Assembly: GCA_951230915.1 (NCBI GenBank)
Contig: OX579635.1
Location: forward strand, 3,038,001 to 3,102,000
Direction of reading: 5' to 3'
Length of the DNA: 64,000 bases
From: Antitrichia curtipendula
Lineage: Eukaryota > Streptophyta > Bryopsida > Hypnales > Leucodontaceae
The notes beneath the pieces were generated by a model that did no database searches, was not told the origin of the DNA, and saw only the letters and a list, made by a program, of their open reading frames with translations. A program made the translations under genes and the position numbers. Positions 1 to 10,615 of the stretch are shown here, in pieces (position 1 is the stretch's first letter; every line of letters starts with the position of its first letter).

Positions 1-251
1 TAGCATATAACCGCCCATCACCAACCATAGGCCCATCAACAATCAATAGAGTGTCTAAAATTCGTGCGAGTCCAGGACTAATTTTCAAACACGAGTTCTT
101 GATTTCTGACCATCAATTCCTCGGGGCCATGCCAACTTTTGCCTTCTAAAATCTGTAGTAATTTTAGTTCAAGCCATAAAATTAACAAATTTTGACAATC
201 CCCATCATTTTCTATCTGTGCACCTCTGGAAATATTTGCTTCACCTTGCAC
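1..251. other. Intergenic AT-rich DNA, nothing recognised
   Basis: No gene, RNA or repeat boundary could be supported here. A short open frame on the minus strand runs into the MITE that starts at 252 and has no recognisable protein features. Confidence 0.5.
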
Positions 252-819
252 TAAGGTAAACCAGCCTATGACAGGCAGATTGCCTGGTTTGCCTTGTTGA
301 CATATTTGAAATTTTGAATTTTTTTTTTCATATAAAGGCAAACATGAAAAATTGGTAGAACAATTGAAATTTTATTTTTTTGACAAAGTATGAATTTGTT
401 ACAGATTTTTGAAGTGAATTGGCCAGATGGCTCAAAACAGTTTGTAGACTATCCCACAACCATCAAAAACTATACCCATGGTGGTCATCAAACCACCCAA
501 TGCAGTTACAATATTTCCTAACATGGTTGAAATATTTTCTAACATGGTTGAAATATTTTCTAACATGGACATGACATAAAGGAATAAAAAAAGTTAGTTC
601 ATGCAATGAATTACACTAGAAAGGGACGAGTTCCTAAAACAGTCTCTAACATCTCCATCACCATCATACAAAACATTGATTTCAGCCATCAACCTACCTA
701 ATAAAGTTTTGCTTACATTAATTGGAAAAAACCTGGCACAGATTGATGGAAAACTGTAATGGGTCATCTTATAGATGTTTGTATTAGGCACTTGGCCTGT
801 CATAGGCTGGTTTACCTTA
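252..819. mobile_element. MITE with perfect 25-bp terminal inverted repeats (AAGGTAAACC family)
   Basis: The first 25 bases (252-276, beginning TAAGGTAAACCAGCC) are the exact reverse complement of 795-819. The outermost TA on each side fits a TA target duplication. The 568-bp interior has no coding frame of note. Related sequence occurs at 33847-34290 and 37808-38110, recognisable by the shared interior around 'gacaaagt-tgaatttgtta' and by the ends. It directly abuts the left end of the element at 818-2003, so one probably inserted at the edge of the other. Confidence 0.85.
512..567. repeat. Tandem repeat, about 21-bp unit, nearly three copies
   Basis: The unit is built around 'taacatggttgaaatattt' and is repeated in tandem inside the 252-819 MITE. 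The related element at 37808 has a single equivalent ('caatatttccaaacatg'), so the expansion looks local to this copy. Confidence 0.8.
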
Positions 820-2003
820 TAGGAGAAGGCTCGAAAACAGTTCGGGCATTAAGAACTGCCCCTGTAGGAGTGTCCAAAACAGTGCACATGGGATGTAGAA
901 ATAGAAATTACTTCATGTGGTGAGAAACTGCAAACCCATGTGTGATTTTAGGCTATTGAACAGGTGACATGGTTCATCATTATGTGTGATTTTACTCATA
1001 ATAAAGACTTGAATTTGGTGAGTTATGCAGAATGACTTTGAAATGTCAAAAAATAGTAAGAAAAATTGCAAAAACACATTTGAGGCTGAACCTCCTTCTA
1101 TTAAAATGCTTCTCAGTCAATCATAACTTCTTGGATTGATGTGAAATTTTAACCACACAAACTAGACTAGTATGCGCAACTTTTCCAAAAAATTTAATTA
1201 AAAACGGACATTGTATGAAGAAGAAACAAGCCGCCGAAGTTCACTGTAATCCAAAAATGTCGGGATTTTAAACTTCGAATTGCTCCCAAACATTCAAAAC
1301 ATTTTGGATTGACATGAAAATCTTACTACAACAACTAGACCTCAAGGGAAACATAGCACAACAAATTTTATTGAAAAATAACATTCGATGAAGAAGATAC
1401 AAGCCCCCAAAGTTTCAGCCATCAAATGCAGTTTTGTAGACTCAAATTGAACCTGTGAGCTTTGATTGGCTTCCAAAAAATCAGTACATCTTGTATTGAT
1501 CTAAAAATTTTAACACAAAAACTAGAGGAGAGAACGCAAATTTTCCAATAATTTTTATTGAATTCGGACATCATATGCAAAAGTTACAACACTCTGAATT
1601 AGATTTGAAACTATGTGAAGAAACCCTGGGGTGTTTAGCAATTACAATAAATTTTGATTTACAATCGGGAGTGAATTGAATGAAAACGTACAGTGGATCA
1701 TTCTTTGGAATCATTGTTTTCATTTAAAGGCATAGTTAGGATCATTCTTAAACTCACTGGCTCCATTCAATGGCATGTTTTGATTGATTACAGCTGCACC
1801 TATGAACATTAATAGGGACCTATGCACCTCTGACTTTGAAAAATCAAATCTTATTCATTTCAAGTCAGAAAATTAAAATTAAAATTTTTACAGTTGTTAT
1901 TTCTCTTTCTCCCACAAAAATTAAGAAAAACTTTGGGTCCACCCATTTTTGTACAGAGGTCTTTTTTTCCCTTAGATGAGCGCTTTCTGAGCCTTCTACC
2001 TTA
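818..2003. mobile_element. S-family MITE (TAAGGTAGGAGGCTC ends), enlarged by an internal TTAA-type element
   Basis: The left part (about 820-900) contains 'tcgggcattaagaactgccc', nearly identical to the S copy at 33313. The right end (about 1965-2003) reads 'gagccttctacctta', the inverted terminus. Normal S copies are about 350-415 bp; this one is about 1.2 kb because it holds a decayed A-family copy at 985-1650. The exact left boundary is blurred by the adjoining MITE at 252-819. Confidence 0.6.
985..1650 (-). mobile_element. A-family TTAA-type element, decayed copy
   Basis: The interior runs antiparallel to the better preserved copy at 6663-7633. Shared landmarks, read here on the plus strand, are 'ttggattgatgtgaaatttt', 'aatccaaaaatgtcgggatt' and 'acaagcccccaaagttt'. 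The right terminus has decayed to 'ggggtgtttagcaatt', and the left terminus cannot be found. There is no coding capacity. Strand is relative to the 6663 copy. Confidence 0.65.
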
Positions 2004-4136
2004 CTTGAGATCATGTCCACAGTTGTTTATTTGGTTGGCTCCACTATACTAACTTAACTGTGCTCCTAGCAAAGACCCAAGATAGACTGTCTACAATCGT
2101 TTTCTTTCCTTGTATAGATCCGTCATTGTTGGGAACAGATTTAATGATAACTCGACGGCTACAGCCAGGTTGTGTACCTGCTTGTTATATCTGAGCAGTC
2201 ATGAAAACCCAATAATTTGTCAAAAGGAGAAAAAATGATCCGCCGGGGATACTTTCCTCTGGTTGCTGTGTACTGTTTCCTCTATCAATGAAAATTGTCC
2301 ATGTGTTTCAAGAAAATAAATAAATAAATAAATAATTTGAACAACACTGCCTCCAATTCATTCAAGGTAAGGTATCCTCTGTCTGTCTGTCTGACTGTTC
2401 CCAGGGTGGAGTTGGGGAAGCCTGTGCCTGTGAAGCCTCGCTAACTTCGTATTGCTCCCCTTTTTCCAAATTATTCAGGATTGCAAGTGGCAGCTGAACG
2501 TGAAAAAATCCAAACAACAGAACAAACTGGAGCTGAATCAGTAACCCCAATTTGATGAACACATCATGACTCCCAAGTGACAGCTGCAAGCCTGCTGCAC
2601 TGGGCAACCAAATCATGTTCTGTTTTACGGTTATGTGGTGCAGAAGTTGACACCTTCTTGGCAAACAGCTTGAGAGTGCGGCCCTGCATTTGGCAGGGCC
2701 GGGAAACAAAAGAATAAGAGGAGGAGGAGGAGGGGGGACGGTGTTTTGTTTTTCGGCGGTGATTTTGGAGGCGGGCGGGCCTGCCTAACTTACACTCAAC
2801 AAACCGAAGCGAGCATACATGATGTCTGTCTGTCGCCGTGCTGACAGGGTCCACTCAGTGTCAATTGTCAGCTGATTCCATGGCTTTGGTGCTTCAATTC
2901 GTGGTTGCAAGTACAACTCGATGGTCTGCTCAAGGTAGAAATAATGTCTTCCACAACTCACTGCCGTGAGTTAAGTTAGAGAGACTCTGTCCATGGCATG
3001 TCTCACTGAAGAGCATTACTTGATTAAGTAAACTGATGAGTCTCCAGTAACCTCGAGTCTCTGGCAGGTGTTGTCCCTTCTATTTGGGTGTTACGTCTTG
3101 TATTTTCGGAATGTTTGAACATGGGGCTATGATACCTGCCAGGACACTCAGGCTTTTTCTTAGGCGGAAAAAACTCCCTGAGGATCTGCTCACACCAAAA
3201 TTTGAAAAAAAGAAGAGCTCAAATAATCCAAACGACCTCATGAATACCTCCCATTGGTTGAGAGTGGAAGATGGAATGGTTTGCTATTTGCACTACCTTA
3301 TACACAAGTATATGAGCCTGCAGTCCTTGCAATTTTTGTGAGTAACAAGGTTCACTTGAAATTCTAAATGGAAAATGTAGATACACTTTGCTTACAGGGT
3401 GGTTTGGGGAAGTCTGAGCTGTGTTGGATAGGTACAATGCATGTGAGACAATGCTGATGTGCAGGATAGAGCTTGACATTCTCTTGAATGTCCATCTTCT
3501 CCATTGCAATTCTTGTGAATTAGAAGCACATTTGACATGCTGCATCCGACATGGGATCATAATCCCAACTTCAGAAACTTCATTACAATAGGGATTTGGC
3601 ATTATGATAGTGGCCTTCATATGCCAGTTTGGATTAGTTTATGCATTTTTTTTTGAAGAAACACAAAAGTTGGAAAATTGCCATAGAGGTTAAAATGGCA
3701 AAATTTCAAGAAGCTGAAACTTTATAATTTTGCCATCTAGAACCCAAGTGCCCAATCAAATACTAGTCCTACTTTTTAGAACTTTGCACATTTCAAATAG
3801 TTAAACATCAATTTTGTTAAGTGTGCAGAACTTCATGAACTTTGCTACTTTTCAGATGCTCAGAACTTGAATCAGAAAATCAATCAACCCTAGGTTGTAG
3901 ATCTTGGAATAATTAGATGAATCCTTCACAATTTTGGGCGCCCAGAATAGGGTCAATTTCACAATATTGCAACGTGCAAATATGCTTGCTTAGATTTTGA
4001 GCTCATTTTTCCTTGTACATTGATCATGGACATCAAGAAGATAAGTTCATGTGCGATTTGGGGATTCCAAATGAGTAAAGTGTGGTGCCTCATGTCATTG
4101 TGTGGCTGAACTTTGCACCACAAGGTATGACATTAA
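2004..4136. other. Intergenic region, no gene recognised
   Basis: Mostly unique-looking DNA. It holds an AAAT microsatellite at about 2317-2337 and a GC-rich purine run (GGA repeats) at about 2719-2740. Several short frames overlap one another on both strands between 2362 and 3620, but none shows a recognisable domain, a long run of coding bias or convincing splice sites. I do not call a gene. Confidence 0.5.
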
Positions 4137-5426
4137 AGTGCAAAATTTAGGGCTACAACTGATATATGGCAGAGAAACATGCCACAAAGCACACAACTAA
4201 GGTTGAGGTACCAATTGTCAACCACGCCCAACCAGTATCCAACCTATAGGGTGTGTTATTTCCGACCTTAGGTTGGATCTCAAGCTTGGAATGGATTTTT
4301 TTAGCCTTGTCAAGGTTGGAACTAATAAGGTTAGGACACATGTTCTGAGGTAGTGAGCAAGAAAGTAGGAAGTAGTGAACGAGAAAGTAGTTCTTGAATG
4401 ATTGGAATTGAAAAACTCTAGACCTTGGCTACTAGACAAGTGCACTTTTGGGCTCCCAAAATTTACAGTAATTTCAATTTTGGTAATAAAATTCTGAAAT
4501 GTTTTCTATCCCCATATTTTATATCTTCCTACATAAGAAAAAATTTCACCACCTCGTACTCTTCACCATCTGCCCCAAAATCGCTTACATGATTGACTAT
4601 TGGTGCTTCTACCTTACATAACACTAAAGTGCAAAGTTCACTTTGCTCTGTGGGATGAATGCAAGAAAGACCGTCCACTTTGCGTAGCGTTTTCCACAGT
4701 ACTCATGTTTTTTTGGGGAGTACTATATAATTAGAATTTCTTTTTTTTTTAAATCTGAAAAATATGTTCAATGTATACACCTTTAAGAAGAAGTTACCCT
4801 AGGAAGGAAAAGCATAGAAAAATTCTCTAAGTAGGAGAACTGAAAAAGTGCAAAATCTCATGAAAATAGGTACTTTCACATTTTAATTTGTAAAAATAGG
4901 AAAAACAATTTTTAAGGAAACTAAAAATTGGCCATTTGTGAGGACTTTATAGGAAAGACATTTCACCAAAAAAATGATCTTGAAACAATTTTGAATGTTC
5001 AGAACTGCACGCGCAAGGGAGCCCTGTTTGCACGTATGTGGAGGGCATAAAATAAAATATTTTTAAATTTCCTTTGGTAGATACGTGACTTCCTACTATG
5101 GGAATAGACCATAGAAATTTCAGATCTAGATCATTAAGTTTGGATTCTCCCCAGTACTAAAAACCCCTAAACTGCAAAGTGTGACAAATTAGCTAAATTG
5201 AAATTTAAATATAAAATGATTTTTAAATATTTTTGAAAAATAAGGGATCTAAACAAGATCAGGTTAGCCATCTCCAAAAAAAATTTGAAGTTAATTGGAT
5301 TCATTCTTCAAAAGTTATAGCCAATAACAAGTCCGACACGTCAAGTGTGACAAAAAATAGTACTAGTCTTTCTTGCATTCACCCTGTGGCATGTTTCTCT
5401 GCCATGTGATGTTGTAGCCCTAAATT
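4137..5426. mobile_element. Inverted-repeat element Q, about 1.3 kb, with a MITE inserted in one arm
   Basis: The left arm 'aaatttagggctacaac' and 'ggcagagaaacatgccac' (about 4144-4187) recurs as reverse complement at about 5385-5426. The continuation 'atgaatgcaagaaagac' (about 4655-4671) pairs with 'gtctttcttgcattcacc' (about 5371-5388). The P-type MITE at 4198-4616 sits between the two pieces of the left arm. No transposase frame is visible in the interior. Confidence 0.55.
4198..4616. mobile_element. P-family MITE (TAAGGTWGA...ACCAAT ends)
   Basis: The left end TAAGGTTGAGGTACCAAT and the right end, reverse-complemented as TAAGGTAGAAGCACCAAT, form an imperfect TIR of about 25 bp ending in TA. 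The interior ('gttcttgaatgattggaatt', 'gggctcccaaaatt') matches the P copies at 23783 and, inverted, at 40502. Confidence 0.75.
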
Positions 5427-5435
5427 TTCTTTTAA

Positions 5436-6336
5436 CCCCTAAATGCCCAAGCCTTTTGAAGTGTATTTTTCCTATGAAAAAAGAACATGGACTTATAACT
5501 ATCTCCAATGAAGTAAAAAAAAAATCTTCAAAATCTAACCATATAGATGTTTAAAGAGCTTCACTAGGAGAAACCTATATTTTTTTTTGACATCCAATTT
5601 TTGGACGTCAGAAAAAACATGGGTTTCTTCTAGTGCTTGCTTATTAGTATGCATACCAAATTTGAGTGTGAATTTGCATAGGAGTTGTGAGATTATAACA
5701 AGAGAAATATATATTTCCTATTTTTAGTATGTTGCCTCTCTCCACAATGTTTCAGAAATTTGCAAATGAAAGTTTTTTGGGATTGGAGGTGACATGAACA
5801 ACTACAAATAGTGTTAGTACAATAAAATGCACTTTCAAAAAACTTAATTTTACATGAAAAGCTACCAAATTCATTACACAATCCACGTTGCAATTGTTGT
5901 AATGCAATTTTTTTTATAAATAGAGATTACAACTAACTCCAAATTAACACTTGCATGTTTAAATTTTCAATAGTGAAAATCATGAAAGCACTTTACTCTT
6001 TCTACTAGGACTAATTTAAAAGCAAATGGATATGTATAACTTTTTAGATCTCAAATCAAGTGAAATTGGGAAACTTTGCTCAAAGCTAGGAAATGAAATA
6101 AAACTTGCAAACTTTACTCTTTACTAATGGTACATATATGCCTTTGAGGACCTCTCAAAAATCAAATATTCAACTTTTTCAGTGAAGAATGAAAGATTCC
6201 AATAGTTAACCCTCAAAACTACTTGTAAATTTTTTTGAAACGGTCGAAGGAATTTAACTGCTTACACCAAAGGTTATATATGATTGAGCCTGAAATTTCA
6301 AAATCAATCATATATGGTTGGTTGGGCATTTAGGGG
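5436..6336. mobile_element. TTAA-type element L, 901 bp, flanked by TTAA on both sides
   Basis: TTAA at 5432-5435 and 6337-6340 bracket ends reading CCCCTAAATGCCCAA; the 15-bp TIR is perfect. The interior is AT-rich with no frame of note. No second clear copy of this interior lies in the window, although the same outer motif recurs on many other elements. Confidence 0.85.
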
Positions 6337-6662
6337 TTAAAAGAACAATTATATTATGTTTTCAGAACTTTTGCATATACTACAAATGATGTATAATATG
6401 TGTTGTGTTATTTTTTCAAATATTTAATGTACATTGATTTTGTCTTGGTATTGCATTTTGATTTGGTAGGACAACAACAAACACCATTTTACTTCGATTG
6501 CATCAAAAAAACTAAAGAGAAAACTATATGGGTCCTTTAACTCAACGCTAAGATTTGTTTTAAAAGTAAAAAGTTATTGTTAAATAGCCTCAAAGTTGTT
6601 AACTATATATTTTAAGGACCCGTTAAATTTTCCACATCAAAATTAATAATTTAACCCCTTAA

Positions 6663-7633
6663 CCCCTGAACGCCACAAGGGATGAAAAACATCCTCACAG
6701 CCTAAAGGTCAAAGTCAAAAGGTTGTAACTTTTGCATATAATGTCCAAATTCAATAAAACTTGTTGGAGAAGTTTTTCATACTAGTCTAGTTTGTGTGAT
6801 AAAATTTTCAGATCAATCCAAGATGTATAATAGTTTTGGGAGCCAATCGGAGTTCATAGGTTCAATTTGAGCTCACCAAACTGCATTTGATGGCTGCAAC
6901 TTTGGGGGCTTGTATCTTTGTAATCTAATGTTTTTTTTCAATAAATTTTTTGGATTTTGTTTCCACTGAAGTCTAATTGTTGTGGTAAAGTTTTCATGTC
7001 AATCCGACTTGTTTCAAATGATTGGGAGCAATTCAAAGTTCAAAATCTAGACATTGGTGGATTGCAGTAAAACTTGGTGGCCTATAACTTCTTCATACAA
7101 TGTCCAAATCTAATAATACTTGTTTCTAAAGTTTTGCATACTAGTCTTGTTTGTGTGGTTAAAATTTCATAGCAATCCAAGTAGTTATGAGTGATTGAGA
7201 AGCATTTTAGTAGAAGGAGGTTGAGTCATAGATGTGATTTTTTGTTACTTTTTCCACTGTTTTCTGACATTTCAAATCCGTTTTGCAGACACAATGATTC
7301 ATTTGAATGATATTTTTTTTCCACCAAAGTGTATATATTCTGTTTTTGAATCACTTTGTACCTTAAAGTTTTTTCATTTGAGTAGGTTTAGAAATCAAAT
7401 TTCACCTCCAAATGTGTTTTTAAGAAAATTTCAGCACCTTTTTTCAACACTAAAACATTATAATCTTTTAATCTATACGGTCAAATGATCCCAAATTTGT
7501 TCCACACCATCTACAATATTGCACACTACAATATTGTACGGTTGAGATCTTTATGCCTTATTCTAATTTTGACTTTTCAGACTTGCAAAGGTAGGCAGTT
7601 TTTAAGCCTGGTTGAACCTCTGACGTTTAGGGG
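6663..7633 (+). mobile_element. TTAA-type element, family A, 971 bp
   Basis: TTAA at 6659-6662 and 7634-7637 flank the ends CCCCTGAACGCCA and (reverse-complemented) CCCCTAAACGTCA. A stray extra TTAACCCC lies immediately to the left (6651-6658). The same family, in opposite orientation, supplies 43780-44634, 44639-45598 and 985-1650; part of it surrounds a nested element at 48640-49287. The 84-codon frame inside is AT-driven with no recognisable domain. Confidence 0.85.
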
Positions 7634-8989
7634 TTAAGTATCCTTTCCTAGTAGGAAGGGGATGAGTGCTTTAATACCCACCCTTGGTATTAAACGAGCA
7701 CAACTAGGATCTTAGTGTTAAATAGAAACTTCTCCTTATTGGGTGCTTAGGTGTGGTCCATTTGTGCCTTATGAGCAATGGATCTTATCTAATTGCTTAT
7801 TGAATATGAGTTCCAAGTTAAACCAACTAACAACTCAAAATAAATTGAATTTTGGCCAAATAGATTAACTAAATAAGGCTACTGTGATTTTTGGATCAAA
7901 AGTTTATAGTCATAAATTATCAATTCTAAATTAAAGATCAGATCATGCCATTTTTAAGAATATAAAGTTCATTTCAATCTAAGCTTTTTAGCGGAAGTTA
8001 TAATTGGATGAAGTTTGGCCTTTTGAAGCTAGTTTAAACTTCATCCATACTTTTCTAATGATTCTTAAATTTAATTTGACCTCATATTTTGTCTAGGAAC
8101 TTAGGGCGAAATTTGTTGTTCAATTTATAAACTTTGCCTTGAATGGATAAACATTTCCTAAGTTCATCCAACTTCCATTCTAAACTTCATCTTCCATTAT
8201 CTTATGGATTTTAGGTGATTCTCAAAGTGTAAATTAGTTCTAGACTTCCCTAATCTTTTTCTATGAGATTCTAAAATTAAACTCCTACTTGATTTTCTTC
8301 AAAAGCTTCTATCTTAACATCTATCTTCATCTAAAGCCGTTGGATTTGTTCTATTAATTACTATTTTTAAATTTTTATTAAATTTTTTCCTTACAAAGCT
8401 TGAATTCACCTATCCAAAATGATAAGATATTTGAAGATTGAGCTTTCCTAATGAAAGTTATGAATGGATGAAGTTTGATTGCTCATTAGTACTTTAGACT
8501 TCATCCGCTAATTACTTTTACTCTAAAAGTTGAAATTGACTTTTAATTTCACTTTCAAGCTCTGAATTTTTACTTTTCTTTAAATTCCCATTTTGTTCTT
8601 TTGGGATGAATTTGACTAATTTTCATCAAATTTAGCTTACAAACTTCATCTACTCATATCAAACTCTTTTAAGTCTATTTTCTACATGTCTCACATTTTC
8701 AGAAAGCTCTAGACCTCTTCTATATGTTTTAAAAACTAAACTTGAAATGAAATCTAGCTCTACTGGTATGAATTTACTTGTATTTTGGCTATAGTTTAAA
8801 GTTTATAATTTAAAATTTTCAAATAAAGATAGAGTATGACACTTACCTTGGATTGAACCTCATTTATGTGGTGGTTGAAAACGCTTTCAAAGCCTTTTTT
8901 ATTCGCCATCTTCTCCCTTCTTGGTTAGTCCTTACTGCTTTTATACAAGTTGTAAATCTTAATTCCAAATCTACTTCCTACTTCATTCT

Positions 8990-9030
8990 AAGTTTTTTTG
9001 TTTTTTTGTTTTTTTGTTTTTGTTTTTTCT
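8990..9030. repeat. T-rich simple repeat (TTTTTTTG)n
   Basis: Short T runs separated by single G residues, inside the H element centre. The 90-codon frame over it is a product of this low complexity. Confidence 0.8.
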
Positions 9031-9344
9031 TTCCTATTCCTTCTTTCTTTTTCTACTTGAATTCTATTCAATTACTGATAATACTAGTTGACTTTGGAAG
9101 AACAATTATTCAAATTCCAAACTAAAAACTAAAAATGTCATTTGTCCCCCTATCCAAAATCAACAGTTGTCTTATCTAAAACTCTAATGGCTAAATGGAA
9201 TTCTTTTGGATCTTTTCCTAATCCTCTTCTATTGCTAGACTTCCCAACAACCAAACTACTTTTTCATTCCTTGTTAGAATTCTACAATTGCAATTTTACA
9301 ACCTTCTAATTCCTCTCCTCTTCCCTACTTCTCCTTGTGCTCAT

Positions 9345-9386
9345 TGTGGGTAGGTATGGCAGTAAGAGACTCCATACCTACCCACA
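9345..9386. repeat. Perfect 15-bp hairpin at the broken end of a G-family fragment
   Basis: TGTGGGTAGGTATGG (9345-9359) pairs perfectly with 9372-9386 across a 12-base loop. The right arm belongs to the G-family sequence that continues to 9739; the left arm seems to be an inverted copy created at the truncation point. Confidence 0.8.
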
Positions 9387-9739
9387 GACTAAAACTCCTC
9401 ATAACTTTTGACTCATTGATCCAAAAGGAATGATTCAAAGCTTCTTGCGTACATATAAATCTAAAGGATCAATTTCAAATTTTTATTTTAAAAGAAAGTG
9501 ATTTTTAAAGAAATTTTTTCAGCTGCCCGGGCTGCCCATCGACCAATGAAAATTACATGTCATGCAATAATTTTTTAACCATGTAGTCAAAAGTTATGAA
9601 AATTGTTGGGCCTTAAAGCTACTCCTTGGGCACATCTTGTGTGAAAATTTCAAAGAAAAAAAATGAAAACTTTGTTCGTGGTGAACTGCCCAAAATTGCT
9701 ATGTTGTCAAAAAATGTAGATTCATTGGGTGTTTAGGGG
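9365..9739 (-). mobile_element. G-family TTAA element, truncated
   Basis: Reads antiparallel to the full copy at 46707-47641: 'cataacttttgactcattga', 'ccatgtagtcaaaagttatg' and 'gggcacatcttgtgtgaaaa' are all shared. It keeps one terminus, 'gtttaggggttaa', with TTAA at 9740-9743. The other half is missing. Confidence 0.75.
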
Positions 9740-10615
9740 TTAAAATTCGATTTTGAATTATAAATTGCACATAATTAGTAGATGAAGTTTGAAGTACCAA
9801 TTAGCAATTAAACTTCATCCATCCATAACTTTCACTAGGAAAGCTCAATCTTCAAGTAATTGAGTACTTTGGATAGATAAAATAAAAATCTTCAAGAAAC
9901 AAGTCTTAAAAGTCTAAAATAATAAACTAATAAAAATAATTCAACATCTTTAGGAAGAAATAGAGGTCGAGCTAAAATCTTTTGAAGATAATCAAAGAAG
10001 GAATTTGGATTTAGAATCTCATAGAAAAAGACTAGGAGAATTCAAAACTAACTCAAACTCTGAAAACCACTTAAAAAATATAAAACAATGAAGGGTGAAA
10101 TTTAGAATGAAGAATGGATGAAGCAAAAGGTTTTATCCATCCAATTTCAAATTAGTATTTAGATAGTAGAGTTTAACCTAAGATTGTAGCTAAAATCTCA
10201 AATCAAATAAAGTTTAGGAGTTGGTAGAGAAAGATGGATGAATTTTAAATTGCCAATCCAAAGGCTAAACTTCATCTGGTCATAACTTCCTCTATGAGTA
10301 TTGGATTTTAAATTAAATTTATGTTTTTAGAAATGGCATGACTTGATCTTTAATTTAGATCTAATAGATTGTGATTGTAAACTTTTTCCCTAAAAAACAC
10401 AGTATCCTTAATTAGTTCGGCCATTTGGACAAAAATTGTGTTTTCATGTTAAGTTTTGTTGGTTTACCTTGCAAATTCACATCTAATAAGCCATAGGAAA
10501 GATACATTGCTTGAAAGGCACAATGGACCATGCCTAGGCACCCAATTAGGATAATTTTCTACACAAAGACTAGAACCTGATTGTACTCATTTAAATACCA
10601 ATAATGGATATATTT

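Larger units (their letters stand above)
7660..10615. mobile_element. H element: inverted arms of about 850 bp
   Basis: Sequence from about 7665 to 8518 recurs as reverse complement from about 10610 down to 9766, with point changes and small indels. Landmarks in the left arm are 'ttgggtgcttaggtgtggtc', 'atcatgccatttttaagaa' and 'gaagattgagctttcctaa'. A third arm lies at 61910-62683. The 1.25-kb centre contains a G-family fragment (9365-9739) and T-rich simple sequence. No transposase was seen. Very long terminal repeats occur in foldback and some Mutator-like elements, but I cannot assign a superfamily. Confidence 0.75.
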
